Below, one piece after another: positions 7,920-15,959 of a stretch of DNA of 28,142 nucleotides. Under the pieces are notes generated by a model. That model was not told the origin of the DNA and ran no database searches. It worked only from the letters and a program-made list of their open reading frames with translations. Each line of letters opens with the position of its first letter. Position 1 is the stretch's first letter. Position numbers and translations under genes: made by a program. Source of the DNA: a virus; IMG/VR virus record IMGVR_UViG_3300035670_001031, positions 1 to 28,142 of that record; one strand, 5' to 3'.

Positions 7920-8846
7920 ATGGCTGACGCCTATACCTCAACTACTGCTCAGGCGGCGCTTGTTCAGGCGGCTGTGGATCGCTATGTGCGCGCTGATCTG
8001 CGCCACTCGCCGCTGCTCCGCTCCATGGCGGATACGCGGCCCGTACAGGTCAACATGCCCGGCTCCAGTGTGAAGTTGTACACCTACCCGGACCTCGCCG
8101 TTGCGACCACGCCTCTGAACGAGACGACCGACCCGGACGCGGTTGCCCTTGGCAACCCGACCAGCACCGAAGTCACTCTGAATGAGTACGGTGTTGCGAC
8201 CATTTCGACCATCCGCCTGCGCCAGACGGCGTTCTCGGATATCGACCCGAACCAGATGGATCAGGTTGCGTACAACATGCGCAACACGCTGGACACTCTG
8301 GTGCGTGACGAACTGTCCGGTGGTACGAACGTGTACTACTCGGGCAACGCGACCACGACGAACACCGTCGATGCGACCGACACGCTTGCGTCTAACGACG
8401 TTCGCAAGGCGGTCACCAAGTTGCGGCGTAACGCCGCGCAGGGTCGTCGGGCCGATCTTTACGCGGCCCTCGTCCACCCGGATGTTTCGTTCGACCTCCG
8501 CAAGGAGTCGGATGCAGGCGGCTGGCACGAGGCGCACAAGTACGCCGCACCGGACCTCATCTGGCCCGGTGAAATCGGTGTCTACCAAGGCGCGTACTTC
8601 ATCGAGTCCGCTCGCATGAAGGTCGCTGCTGATGGTGCTGCTGGCGCGAACGTCTACCGCTCGCTGTTCCTCGGTAAGGAGGCGCTGGCTGAGGCCGTCG
8701 CCGTTGAGCCGGGTGCGCGTGTCGGTGTCGTGCCGGACAAGTTGAACCGTTTCTACCCGCTGGGTTGGTACGGCTTCCTCGGCTGGAAGCGTTTCCGTGA
8801 GGCCGCACTCGTGCGCGTCGAATCGGGATCGTCCTTCGTCGCCTGA
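7920..8846 (+). CDS. Major capsid protein, N4-gp56-like
   Basis: A strong AAGGAGAGG site precedes the ATG, consistent with very high expression. The 308-residue protein has an N-terminal helical arm (AALVQAAVDRYVRADLRHSP), then the beta-rich layout of N4-gp56/P22-type coat proteins: a segment with PGSSVKLYTYPDL, LNETTDPD, TLNEYGVATISTIRL, then a long helix (DQVAYNMRNTLDTLVRDEL) followed by a GGTNVYYSG strand. The C-terminal part (YQGAYFIESARMKVA, NVYRSLFLGKEALAEAV) is the expected strand and helix core. It lies directly after the scaffold-like gene. Confidence as capsid protein is high; the family assignment is from remembered motif pattern and is less certain. Confidence 0.85.
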   Translation: MADAYTSTTAQAALVQAAVDRYVRADLRHSPLLRSMADTRPVQVNMPGSSVKLYTYPDLAVATTPLNETTDPDAVALGNPTSTEVTLNEYGVATISTIRLRQTAFSDIDPNQMDQVAYNMRNTLDTLVRDELSGGTNVYYSGNATTTNTVDATDTLASNDVRKAVTKLRRNAAQGRRADLYAALVHPDVSFDLRKESDAGGWHEAHKYAAPDLIWPGEIGVYQGAYFIESARMKVAADGAAGANVYRSLFLGKEALAEAVAVEPGARVGVVPDKLNRFYPLGWYGFLGWKRFREAALVRVESGSSFVA

Positions 8847-8884
8847 GCCTGACTGGCTCTAATCCCTGACGGGGTTCTCTGGCT

Positions 8885-8902
8885 CCCCGCCGCAAGGCGG
8901 GG
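8885..8902 (+). other. GC-rich GCAA-tetraloop hairpin after the capsid gene
   Basis: CCCCGCC (8885-8891), loop GCAA and GGCGGGG (8896-8902) form a perfect 7-bp stem with a GNRA tetraloop. It lies in the 92-base gap after the capsid stop. There is no T-run, so it is more likely an mRNA-stabilising or partial-termination element that raises capsid mRNA relative to downstream genes. Confidence 0.5.
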
Positions 8903-8938
8903 GGTCGGGGTGTCTCGTCATGCCCGAAAGGTTCCCCA

Positions 8939-10096
8939 TTGCCGTCATTCCGTGGCAAGCCCGCCTGTGAGTGTCTAGCCGAATCTCTGCCACTGGTGGA
9001 GAAGGTGATGCTCGCCAAGGGCCTCATCCGTCATTCGCTGGACGTGTACCAGATCATCGGCGGCGCGTCCGCGTCCGCTGGCACACACCGCACGGGTGGC
9101 GCCGTTGACACGGCGCAGTATTCCGACGCGCAACTGCGCGTCTGGCGCGACATGGGCTACGACGCTGGCTGGCGTCGGCGCACGTCGCAGGGGTTCGACC
9201 TCGACCACGCCCACGCGGTCGCTCGCGGGTGCCCGCACAACGGTCCCGCCCGCTACCAGATCACCGCGGTTGACGCTGGCTACAACGGCCTCGGCGCGAA
9301 CGGTCGCGGTGGCCGCGACGACGGACCTCGCCCCCTGTCGGGCCGCACGGTCCAGCAGGGCATCGAGTGGGCTCGCATCTACCTCAAAGAGGCCAAGCCC
9401 CGGACGCCGACCGAACTCAAGATCGTCAACTGGAACGTCGCCTCCCCCAAGTATTTCTCGCCGTGGGCCCCCCGCAAGGAAGGCATCGGGACCGTGTTGC
9501 GCGGTCTGGCGCCCGACGTGCTGGTGACGCAGGAGACGCACTTCTCCTACATGACCGCCGACATTCTGGCGGCGCTCGGCCCGAACTACGCGCACGTCTC
9601 GTCGCCGGTCGGCACGGACATGTTCTACCGCCACGACCTGCTGGCCGGGGTCAACCCGCCGTTCAAGGAATACCCGCTGAACATTCAGGGCCGCGCCGCT
9701 GGCGTCCTGCACTTGCAGCACCGCGAGTCGGGCAAACGGGTGGCGGTCATCGGGTCGCACGCCCCGGCGCTGGTGCCGTCCTATCGGACGGTCTTCGGCG
9801 GCAGGTTCGCTCGGCTGATCGCGGACGTTGATGACGCCCGGATCATCTGCGCCGACTGGAACACGGCGAAGGACAGCAGGAGCCCCCGCAAGGAGATTCG
9901 GGCGCTCGGCTTCCGTAGCGAGCGGGACCAAGTGGCCATCGCCAACGAGGGCTCGGACGAGTTCCCCGGCAAGGGCTGGCTGTCCGGCATCTACACCAAG
10001 CCTTCCGAGGCGCGGATCACTGGCGGGCAGTTGCACATCACGTCGCCAAGGCTGTCTGACCACCGCCCAATCTCTGTCCGGGTGCAAATCCCTTGA
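8939..10096 (+). CDS. M15-like zinc peptidase domain fused to an EEP-family nuclease/phosphatase domain
   Basis: TTG start at 8939 follows GAAAGG at about 7 bases; ATG at 9008 is an alternative. Residues about 40-95 carry THRTGGAVD (His50, Asp57), fitting the SxHxxGxAxD zinc motif of M15/VanY peptidases, and FDLDHAHAV (His90, His92) for the second half of the site. Residues 160-385 are an endonuclease/exonuclease/phosphatase (EEP) domain with all its usual motifs: NWNV (Asn166), TQETH (Glu199), GSHAP (His274), ADWN (Asp306, Asn308) and LSDHRP (Asp374, His375). Both active sites look intact. M15 enzymes cut peptidoglycan cross-bridges; EEP enzymes cut nucleic acids or phosphoesters. The pairing in one late phage protein is unusual. 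It might be a virion-borne or lysis enzyme that opens the wall and also attacks nucleic acid or a phosphate polymer such as teichoic acid. Confidence 0.75.
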   Translation: MPSFRGKPACECLAESLPLVEKVMLAKGLIRHSLDVYQIIGGASASAGTHRTGGAVDTAQYSDAQLRVWRDMGYDAGWRRRTSQGFDLDHAHAVARGCPHNGPARYQITAVDAGYNGLGANGRGGRDDGPRPLSGRTVQQGIEWARIYLKEAKPRTPTELKIVNWNVASPKYFSPWAPRKEGIGTVLRGLAPDVLVTQETHFSYMTADILAALGPNYAHVSSPVGTDMFYRHDLLAGVNPPFKEYPLNIQGRAAGVLHLQHRESGKRVAVIGSHAPALVPSYRTVFGGRFARLIADVDDARIICADWNTAKDSRSPRKEIRALGFRSERDQVAIANEGSDEFPGKGWLSGIYTKPSEARITGGQLHITSPRLSDHRPISVRVQIP

Positions 10097-10263
10097 GCAC
10101 CCTCCCACAGTTCCTCACATCCATCTTTTTGTCCGTCTCCGTGGCCCTTCTCGGTCACCACCACTGGACCGGATTGCACGGTGCGAACTTCAACCCCGAC
10201 GTGCAGTTGGACACATCGCAGGTAATCGACAGGACGGGAGCGCATGACCTACTCGGCCTCTGA
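10093..10263 (+). CDS. Small membrane ORF (56 aa), possible holin-like
   Basis: TTG at 10093 overlaps the preceding stop (TTGA), a coupling pattern used elsewhere here. The 56-residue product has one hydrophobic segment (FLTSIFLSVSVALLG, residues 7-21), then HHHW and a polar C-terminus ending in HDLLGL. It overlaps the next gene by 20 bases. Position between two cell-wall-active enzymes would fit a small holin or spanin-type helper, but this is inference. The gene could also be a chance ORF, since the next gene has its own ribosome-binding site (GGGAG) within it. Confidence 0.45.
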   Translation: MSTLPQFLTSIFLSVSVALLGHHHWTGLHGANFNPDVQLDTSQVIDRTGAHDLLGL

Positions 10264-11101
10264 CTTCGCGGTCGGCAAGACCGGCCCGCAGTTCCCTTGG
10301 CTGGAAGGGCGCCTGACCGCCCACGGCCATCCGTCCACCCACATCCTCGACTCGCTCAAGAGCCGCGTCCAGCGCTTCCAGTGGAAGCAGGGCTGGAAGG
10401 GCACCGACGCTGACGGGTTCGTTGGCCCGGAGACTTTGCGGCGGCTCACCGCCGACCCAGTGGTCGTGACCCCGCCGCCCACCGCGGACGACATTGACCT
10501 GACGCCATGGAAGATCACCCTTCCGGTTGGCAAGCCGACCGAGTATTTCCCGGCCAAGTTTTTTGCGCCGTACTTCTACCCGAGGGACCGCGCCATCGTC
10601 TTCCGCGCGCCGGTAGACGGCGCCACCACGTCCAACTCGGGCTACCCCCGCAGCGAACTGCGCGAAATGATCGCCGGGAAACTGGCGGCGTGGTCCTCGC
10701 GCTCTGGCACCCACACCCTCGCGGGCTCGTGCGCCGTCACCCAACTTCCAGACGGCAAGCGCGAGTTGGTCTTCGCCCAGATTCACGACGCCAAGGACGA
10801 CGTGGTGATGCTGCTCGTCAGCGGCGACAGGGTGTACGTCTCCGAGTCGCTCGGCAAGGGCAAGGGCTCCAAGCGGCATTTGCTGTTCTCTGGCTACCGA
10901 CTGGGCAGCCGCATCGACCACACGATCACGGCCACCGCTGACGGTATCCGCGTGGTCGTGAACGGCTACGCCGTCACCATCGCCCGCGTCTGCGACGGCG
11001 CCTACTTCAAGGCTGGCTGCTACTCGCAGGCGAACGAGAGCAACGGGTCCGGCTACGCCGAGGTCGTGTACTTCGCCCTGCGCGTCAGTCACAAGGCATG
11101 A
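10244..11101 (+). CDS. Peptidoglycan-binding domain fused to PL7 (alginate-lyase-2 type) polysaccharide lyase
   Basis: ATG at 10244 follows GGGAG. Residues about 30-70 are a PG_binding_1 repeat (RVQRFQWKQGWKGTDADGFV, then GPETLRRL). After a Pro-rich linker (75-82), residues 85-285 form a PL7/alginate_lyase2 jelly roll with its diagnostic motifs: RSELRE (Arg136), QIH (Gln179, His181) and YFKAGCY (Tyr254, Tyr260). PL7 enzymes cleave uronic-acid polymers such as alginate by beta-elimination. In a phage the role would be degradation of capsule or exopolysaccharide, with the wall-binding module holding the enzyme at the surface. It could be a virion depolymerase or a released lysis aid. The stop overlaps the next ATG (ATGA). 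Confidence 0.82.
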   Translation: MTYSASDFAVGKTGPQFPWLEGRLTAHGHPSTHILDSLKSRVQRFQWKQGWKGTDADGFVGPETLRRLTADPVVVTPPPTADDIDLTPWKITLPVGKPTEYFPAKFFAPYFYPRDRAIVFRAPVDGATTSNSGYPRSELREMIAGKLAAWSSRSGTHTLAGSCAVTQLPDGKRELVFAQIHDAKDDVVMLLVSGDRVYVSESLGKGKGSKRHLLFSGYRLGSRIDHTITATADGIRVVVNGYAVTIARVCDGAYFKAGCYSQANESNGSGYAEVVYFALRVSHKA

Positions 11102-11355
11102 GCGCGACCTTCAACCCGCCGACGCAGTTGCAGTCCACACAGGACTGGTTCTGGGGGCGCTACTCGATCCCGGTCGGAATCTCGGTCATCAAGCAGTCCG
11201 GCACCTATGTGCAGGTCCCAACCCCCACGCATGACGAACTGGTCGGCGCCGGAACCGAGGGAACCGACTGGTTCCGCGGCGGCTACGTCTACACGGTGTC
11301 TGACGCCGTAGCGACCGCCCTGACCGCCGATGGCTTCGGCTCGTACCTCTCCTGA
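11098..11355 (+). CDS. Small protein of unknown function (85 aa)
   Basis: ATG overlaps the upstream stop (ATGA). The product is soluble and rich in Gly, Thr and aromatic residues (QDWFWGRYSIPVGISVIKQS, TDWFRGGYVYTVSD), suggesting a small beta-rich domain. No motif is recognised. It lies between the lyase and connector-type genes, so a minor virion role is possible. Confidence 0.65.
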   Translation: MSATFNPPTQLQSTQDWFWGRYSIPVGISVIKQSGTYVQVPTPTHDELVGAGTEGTDWFRGGYVYTVSDAVATALTADGFGSYLS

Positions 11356-11367
11356 AAGTGATGCCAC

Positions 11368-11607
11368 ATGGCTTGCACATCCTCATGCCCCACGCAGGAC
11401 CACGCCTCTTGGGGCGAATGCGTTCGCTCTAAGAACGTCGCTGTCCTCGACCCGCAGGGTGTCGTCCACCGCGCCAAGTGGGACAAGGACCTCTCGGCAT
11501 ATGAGTCGGCCCGCAAGCAGGGCATCCAGCCAGAGGGCACGTCTCGGCATCTGGTTGATGCCGCCGTGCAGGCGAGCGAGAAGACGGGAGTGGCCTTTCA
11601 GGCCTGA
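11368..11607 (+). CDS. Small protein of unknown function (79 aa)
   Basis: ATG at 11368 has AAAGTGA upstream. The N-terminus has three cysteines within 18 residues (MACTSSCPTQDHASWGEC), which may bind a metal or form disulfides; the rest is helical and polar (KWDKDLSAYESARKQGIQP). Comparable short proteins with a Cys-rich start sit among structural genes of actinophages, but I know of no function. Confidence 0.65.
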   Translation: MACTSSCPTQDHASWGECVRSKNVAVLDPQGVVHRAKWDKDLSAYESARKQGIQPEGTSRHLVDAAVQASEKTGVAFQA

Positions 11608-11610
11608 TCT

Positions 11611-12501
11611 ATGAGCGCTCTCACCGATCTTCGCGGCGAGGTTCTTGGCAACCTCACCAACTTCGGAATCTCTCAAGGCCGCTTCGGGTGGCTCGTCGCG
11701 GCCATCGACACCGACGATTTGACGTTCAATGTTGATGCCACGTCATCCTTCGGTGAAGGTGTCATCGAGATTGACGACGAACAACTGTTCGTGAAGGCGT
11801 TTGACCGGAACGCGAACATTGCCCAGATCGCACCTGACGGGCGCGGCTGGGACGGCACGACTGCCGCCTCGCACGCGCTGAATGCGCGCATCAACATTGA
11901 GCCGCTGTTCCCGAAGAAGTCGGTAGACCGCGCTCTGGACACAGCCATCCGTCGCTCGTTCCCGACGATCTGGGGCACGGCCAAGACAACCATCGTGCCC
12001 ACGGGCGTGAAGATGACGTACGCCCTGCCCGCGACCACGGTCGGCGTCCTCGACGTTCAGGCCGAGACACTGGGCGCCTCTGGTGTGTGGCTCCCCGTGC
12101 GCAACTACTCGTTCGACGGCCACGCCGACCTGACGGCGTATCCGACCGGCAAGACGATCACATTCGATGGCGTCTATCCGGGCCGCGACGTGCAGGTCAC
12201 GTATAAGACTTCCGGCCTGCCGCTCACGTCGGCCATGACGCTGTTCACCGAGACGGGCCTGCAAGACAGCGCCCGCTACGCGATTGTGCTTGGCGCTTGC
12301 GCCCACCTTGTGCGCTTCGCGGACCCGACTCGGCTGGTGTCGAACACGGGCGCTGCTGACGAGTACGACTCCAAGCGTCCCTACGGCACGGCCACGAAGA
12401 TCGCCAACGACCTTGAGGCGCAGTTCCAGCGCGAGTTGCTGGCTGAGGCCGCTCGCCTTCGCCAGTTGTATCCAGCCACGATTCACAGGAAGCGGTTCTA
12501 G
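11611..12501 (+). CDS. Putative head-tail connector/adaptor protein
   Basis: ATG lies three bases after the preceding stop, so initiation is probably coupled. The 296-residue protein has a beta-rich N-terminal domain (LTFNVDATSSFGEGVIEIDD), a central domain with RALDTAIRRSFPTIWG and strands YALPATTVGVLDV and TITFDGVYPGRDVQVTYKTS, and a helical C-terminus (AQFQRELLAEAARLRQLYP). Location after the capsid module and before the fibre, plus the mixed helix and strand layout with a terminal helix, fit a connector or tail accessory protein. No family was identified with certainty. Confidence 0.55.
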   Translation: MSALTDLRGEVLGNLTNFGISQGRFGWLVAAIDTDDLTFNVDATSSFGEGVIEIDDEQLFVKAFDRNANIAQIAPDGRGWDGTTAASHALNARINIEPLFPKKSVDRALDTAIRRSFPTIWGTAKTTIVPTGVKMTYALPATTVGVLDVQAETLGASGVWLPVRNYSFDGHADLTAYPTGKTITFDGVYPGRDVQVTYKTSGLPLTSAMTLFTETGLQDSARYAIVLGACAHLVRFADPTRLVSNTGAADEYDSKRPYGTATKIANDLEAQFQRELLAEAARLRQLYPATIHRKRF

Positions 12502-13839
12502 ATGGTTCGCCAGTATTCTTCGGTTGCCGTAACGACCGCCATGTCCGGTGGTGTCACATCGTCTGCAACCGTCATCACGGTCGATTCGACCTCCGGGTTC
12601 CCGCTGACGTTCCCGTACACGCTGGTGATTGACCCCGATACGGCGTCGATGGAACTGGTTGAGGTTACCGGGGCGGCGGGGTCGAACTTGACGGTGACTC
12701 GTGGCGTGGATGGCACCACGGGCGTCGCGCACCTTCTTGGTGCGGTCGTCAGGCATGACCATTCGGCTCGGGACTTTCAAGAGTCCCGCGACCATGAGGC
12801 TGCCGTATCGAACGTGCATGGTGTGACTTCGGGTTCCGTGGTCGGCACAACGATGACGCAAACGCTGACGAACAAGACGCTCTCGCTGGCGTCGAACACA
12901 CTCACGGGCACGCTTGCACAGTTCAACGCTGCGCTCTCCGGTGACGACTTTGCATCGTTGACTGGTGCGGAGACGCTCACGAATAAGACGTTGAACCTGT
13001 CGTCCAACACGTTGACGGGTACGAAGGCTCAGTTCAATGCGGCCTTGTCGGATGGTGATTTCGCTTCGCAGGCCGGTACTGAGACGCTGACCAATAAGAC
13101 GATAGATATTGCGTCTAACACATTGACGGGTGTAGCGCCGCTGGCCTCGCCAGCCCTCACGGGCAACCCGACCGCACCTACGGCGACGACCGGCGACAAC
13201 GACACGACCATTGCAACGACGGCGTTTGTGCAACAGGAGATTGCCCCGCTTGGCTTGCGGCAGGTTGTCGTGTTCACGGCGTCGGGCACGTTCACGAAGG
13301 CCACCTACCCGTGGTTGAAGTACGTCCGCGTCAAGGTTGTCGGCGGTGGCGGCGGTGGCGGCGGTACTGCCGCCAGTGGTGGCTCTGCTGCGGCTGGGGG
13401 TGGCGGTGGTGGTTACGCCGAGGTCATCAAGGCGGTTGCCTCGCTTGGCGCGAACGAGACTGTGACTCGTGGCGCTGGTGGCGCTGGTGGCGCTGCTGGC
13501 GATAACGACGGTTCAGCCGGTGGCACGTCATCGTTCGGCGCGCACGCTTCCGCCACTGGTGGTGGTGGTGGTGGCCGGGCGAGCCTTTGGTACAACGCGG
13601 GCACCGCAGGTGCGGGCACGGCGGGCGATATCCTCCTGCCGGGCGGTACTGGTCGTATCGCCCCATCCCTGCACACGGGCATCGGTGGTAACGCTGGCGG
13701 TGGAATGGGCAACGGCGGCAACGCAACGCAAGCGGGCGGCAACTACGGTGGTGGTGGTGGTGGTGCGACTACGGTTGCGGCGGCTACCGCTGGTGGCGCT
13801 GGTGCCAACGGGGTCATCGTCGTTGAACTGTACGGGTGA
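12502..13839 (+). CDS. Tail fibre/adhesin with tandem repeats and polyglycine tip
   Basis: ATG directly follows the upstream TAG. The 445-residue protein starts with a beta domain (TTAMSGGVTSSATVITVDST). Residues 121-211 hold two full and one partial copy of a 37-residue repeat beginning TLTNKTL and containing SNTLTGT and AQFNAALS. A short SPALTGNPTAPTA tail-fibre motif follows. Residues 255-445 are a Gly-rich domain opened by YVRVKVVGGGGGGGG, with many GGGG runs separated by variable segments and closed by NGVIVVELYG. Polyglycine-rich ends of this type resemble receptor-binding tips such as T-even gp38-like adhesins. It is probably the host-recognition fibre. Slippage in the repeats and Gly codon runs could generate host-range variants. 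Confidence 0.78.
   Translation: MVRQYSSVAVTTAMSGGVTSSATVITVDSTSGFPLTFPYTLVIDPDTASMELVEVTGAAGSNLTVTRGVDGTTGVAHLLGAVVRHDHSARDFQESRDHEAAVSNVHGVTSGSVVGTTMTQTLTNKTLSLASNTLTGTLAQFNAALSGDDFASLTGAETLTNKTLNLSSNTLTGTKAQFNAALSDGDFASQAGTETLTNKTIDIASNTLTGVAPLASPALTGNPTAPTATTGDNDTTIATTAFVQQEIAPLGLRQVVVFTASGTFTKATYPWLKYVRVKVVGGGGGGGGTAASGGSAAAGGGGGGYAEVIKAVASLGANETVTRGAGGAGGAAGDNDGSAGGTSSFGAHASATGGGGGGRASLWYNAGTAGAGTAGDILLPGGTGRIAPSLHTGIGGNAGGGMGNGGNATQAGGNYGGGGGGATTVAAATAGGAGANGVIVVELYG
12862..13134 (+). repeat. 111-bp tandem repeats in the tail-fibre gene (2.5 copies)
   Basis: Copies run 12862-12972, 12973-13083 and a partial copy 13084-13134. Each encodes TLTNKT at its start. The DNA copies differ at synonymous sites, so the repetition is kept at protein level and is not a recent duplication. 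Confidence 0.75.
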
Positions 13840-13842
13840 GCC

Positions 13843-15690
13843 GTGGTTGACGAAGAAGTTGTCGGCCCGATCCAAGGGCCTATTAGTGCGCTGGGCTCGA
13901 ATCAGTCGGCCCGCTATCAGCCTTCCAGCGCCGCCTACACGGTCGCCCTTGCTGGGCTGCCGTTCCAGAAGTGGGTCGAGGACGAGCATCCGTATGCGCG
14001 TCAGACGGCTGAGTTCCGTCGCCAGCAGATCGACCAGTCCTCTCAGCCGGGGGATCAGTCTCTTGTCGGCTTTTGGACCCGTGGACAGTTGTCGTTCCAT
14101 CATGGTGCCGGGGTCAACTTTTATGAGTTGACGGACGGGGAGACGGTGTTGAACCGTTTCACGAGTTCGGTTGGGTGTGACGTGTGGACGCCTGGGCGGG
14201 TGACGGTGCGGCCGAAGGTGTCCAACATTTACGGCAATGCCACCCGTGACGTTGTGCTGTTCGACGGCAAGATCGCGCTACGCCGCTCCACCGGGGCGGT
14301 AGAGACGGTCACCTACACGGGCACGTCCGCTTCGCTGCCACTCACCGCTGGCGGTGTCACCACGTCGATCACGTCTGACGGCGTGAACTTGTACGCCACG
14401 AACGCGGGCAAGATCGACAAGTGCGCTCCGGGTGGCTCGTTCACGACGTTGTGGACGCATCACACGGGCGGCAAGACGTTCCAGTATGTGTGGTGGGCGA
14501 AGTCGCGTCTGTGGGCGCTCGACTCTGACGGCAACCTGTTCACCTTGTCTACGGCTGGTGGCACTACTGCCGCTGGCGACATTCTGTGGGCTGCGCCGTA
14601 TTCGGCTACGGCTCGCTGGTCGTTGACCGAATCGGAAGGGGCTGTGTTCCTTGCTGTCGGTGACGCCATCTTCGCGGCGTCCATTGACGGCTCGGCGGCT
14701 ACGCCCGTTGTGGGTGCGCCACTGACGGTGGCGCGTGTTGGCGCACAGGAAACCATCGGCGCCATCGGCGCCTATCTTGGCTACCTGACGGTCGCCTCGT
14801 CTGCCGGTGTCCGTGTCGGTCGCATCGGTGACAACGGGCTCCTGCTGGGTGACCTGATCTACGAATGGTCCGGGCAATACTGCACGCGGCTGGCGTTCAA
14901 GGGCTCGCGGGTGTTGGTCACCACGTCCACGGCCACCGAAACCGCGCAGGTCGAGTTGGACTTGCTGGAACAGGTGTCAGACCTGCAACCGGCATGGGCT
15001 CAGATTCGTACGGCTGCCACGTCCGGCACAGACAGCCACGGCTCTCTTGTCCTGCCTGACGGTCGCACCGCCTACTTCCGTGGCTCTGGCATCTGGCTGA
15101 CCGACGAGACACTTGGCACGTCGTCGGGGACTATCCGCACTGGTTTCCACCGTTTCGGCACCCTTGAGTTGAAGGATTTCCGCACCTTGTCGGTGTTTGT
15201 GCAGGGCGCAGCCGGAACTGTGGGTGTGGCGTTGGTGGACCGTGACGGGGACACGCACCCGCTGGTGACTCTCGGTACGCAACATTTCGGTTCGAACGAG
15301 GTTGCGTTCAACCTCGCCGAACCCATCGACTGCATCGGGTTGGAGTTCACCATCACGTCCGAGGACGATGTGGCACCGACGTTGTTGGGCTATCAGATTC
15401 GGGCGCTTCCTGCGCCCACTCGGCAGCGGTTGATCCAGATTCCGCTCATGTGTTTCGACACTGAGCATGTCGGCAACACTGAACACGGCTATCGGGGCTG
15501 GGCTCGGGATCGCCTGTTTGAACTTGAGGAAATGGAACGCACGTCGGGCGCGATTACGTATCAGGATTTCGAGCTGGATGAGACGGCAGTTGTCGCCATT
15601 GAAGATGTTCGGTTCCAGTCCAAGACGCCCATGAAGGGCGGCAACGGATTCGGAGGGCTCATCGTCGTCACCTTGAGAAAGGTGACTTGA
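13843..15690 (+). CDS. Nozzle-like/minor tail protein (beta-propeller-like, 615 aa)
   Basis: GTG at 13843 lies three bases after the previous stop. The N-terminus is polar with a Gln-rich helix; residues about 100-380 consist of repeated short strands with Gly/Asp turns (SITSDGVNLYATNAGKID, YVWWAKSRLWALDSDGNLF, VFLAVGDAIFAASIDGS), the signature of a propeller. The C-terminal 200 residues form another beta domain with a jelly-roll look (FRTLSVFVQGAAGTVGVALV) and end in a DFELDETAVVAIEDVRFQS segment. Similar layouts occur in tail nozzle (gp12/TubB-like) proteins of podoviruses and in some siphovirus minor tail proteins. Placement after the fibre supports a distal tail role. Confidence 0.65.
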   Translation: MVDEEVVGPIQGPISALGSNQSARYQPSSAAYTVALAGLPFQKWVEDEHPYARQTAEFRRQQIDQSSQPGDQSLVGFWTRGQLSFHHGAGVNFYELTDGETVLNRFTSSVGCDVWTPGRVTVRPKVSNIYGNATRDVVLFDGKIALRRSTGAVETVTYTGTSASLPLTAGGVTTSITSDGVNLYATNAGKIDKCAPGGSFTTLWTHHTGGKTFQYVWWAKSRLWALDSDGNLFTLSTAGGTTAAGDILWAAPYSATARWSLTESEGAVFLAVGDAIFAASIDGSAATPVVGAPLTVARVGAQETIGAIGAYLGYLTVASSAGVRVGRIGDNGLLLGDLIYEWSGQYCTRLAFKGSRVLVTTSTATETAQVELDLLEQVSDLQPAWAQIRTAATSGTDSHGSLVLPDGRTAYFRGSGIWLTDETLGTSSGTIRTGFHRFGTLELKDFRTLSVFVQGAAGTVGVALVDRDGDTHPLVTLGTQHFGSNEVAFNLAEPIDCIGLEFTITSEDDVAPTLLGYQIRALPAPTRQRLIQIPLMCFDTEHVGNTEHGYRGWARDRLFELEEMERTSGAITYQDFELDETAVVAIEDVRFQSKTPMKGGNGFGGLIVVTLRKVT

Positions 15691-15959
15691 TGGAAGTCAT
15701 CATCGCCGCCCTCGTCACCACTATCGGTGGCGTGATCGTCGCCCTGATCGGGCTCGTCCGCAAGGACGTGAAGCAGGCCGTGGCTAACACGCTGCCGGTG
15801 TCGAACGGGTTCACCCGTCACGTAATGGACGAGTTTGAGAAGGCCAAGGACCGCGACGAGGCCATGGAGAAGAAGTTCGACGATCACCTTGCGTGGTCAC
15901 AAGAGGAAACGCGGCGCCTGTGGGCTGCCGTGTTGTACAGAAATGAGACGACAAGATGA
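15690..15959 (+). CDS. Membrane-anchored coiled-coil protein, holin-like (89 aa)
   Basis: I chose ATG at 15690, which overlaps the previous TGA by one base and has AAAGGTGA five bases upstream; TTG at 15687 is an alternative. Residues 3-22 are a transmembrane segment (IIAALVTTIGGVIVALIGLV), followed by a basic RKDVK turn and a charged helix (FEKAKDRDEAMEKKFDDHL). One N-terminal membrane segment with a charged tail suits a holin, antiholin or spanin-like protein. It begins a run of three overlapping membrane-protein genes at the end of the late operon. Confidence 0.65.
   Translation: MEVIIAALVTTIGGVIVALIGLVRKDVKQAVANTLPVSNGFTRHVMDEFEKAKDRDEAMEKKFDDHLAWSQEETRRLWAAVLYRNETTR

Noticed and set aside
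8885-8902. Intrinsic terminator after the capsid gene
   Set aside because: The stem is strong but no T-run follows and genes continue in the same direction; it is listed as a hairpin only.
8975-10108. 377-aa antisense ORF
   Set aside because: It is the mirror frame of the M15-EEP gene, whose motifs are complete; the antisense product has no motif.
12862-13134. CRISPR-like array
   Set aside because: The repeats are 111 bp, contiguous, coding and imperfect, with no spacers; they are protein repeats of a tail fibre.
11743-13233. 496-aa antisense ORF
   Set aside because: It spans two well-supported plus-strand genes including the tail-fibre repeats; the translation is Arg/Val-rich low-complexity shadow of GC-rich codons.
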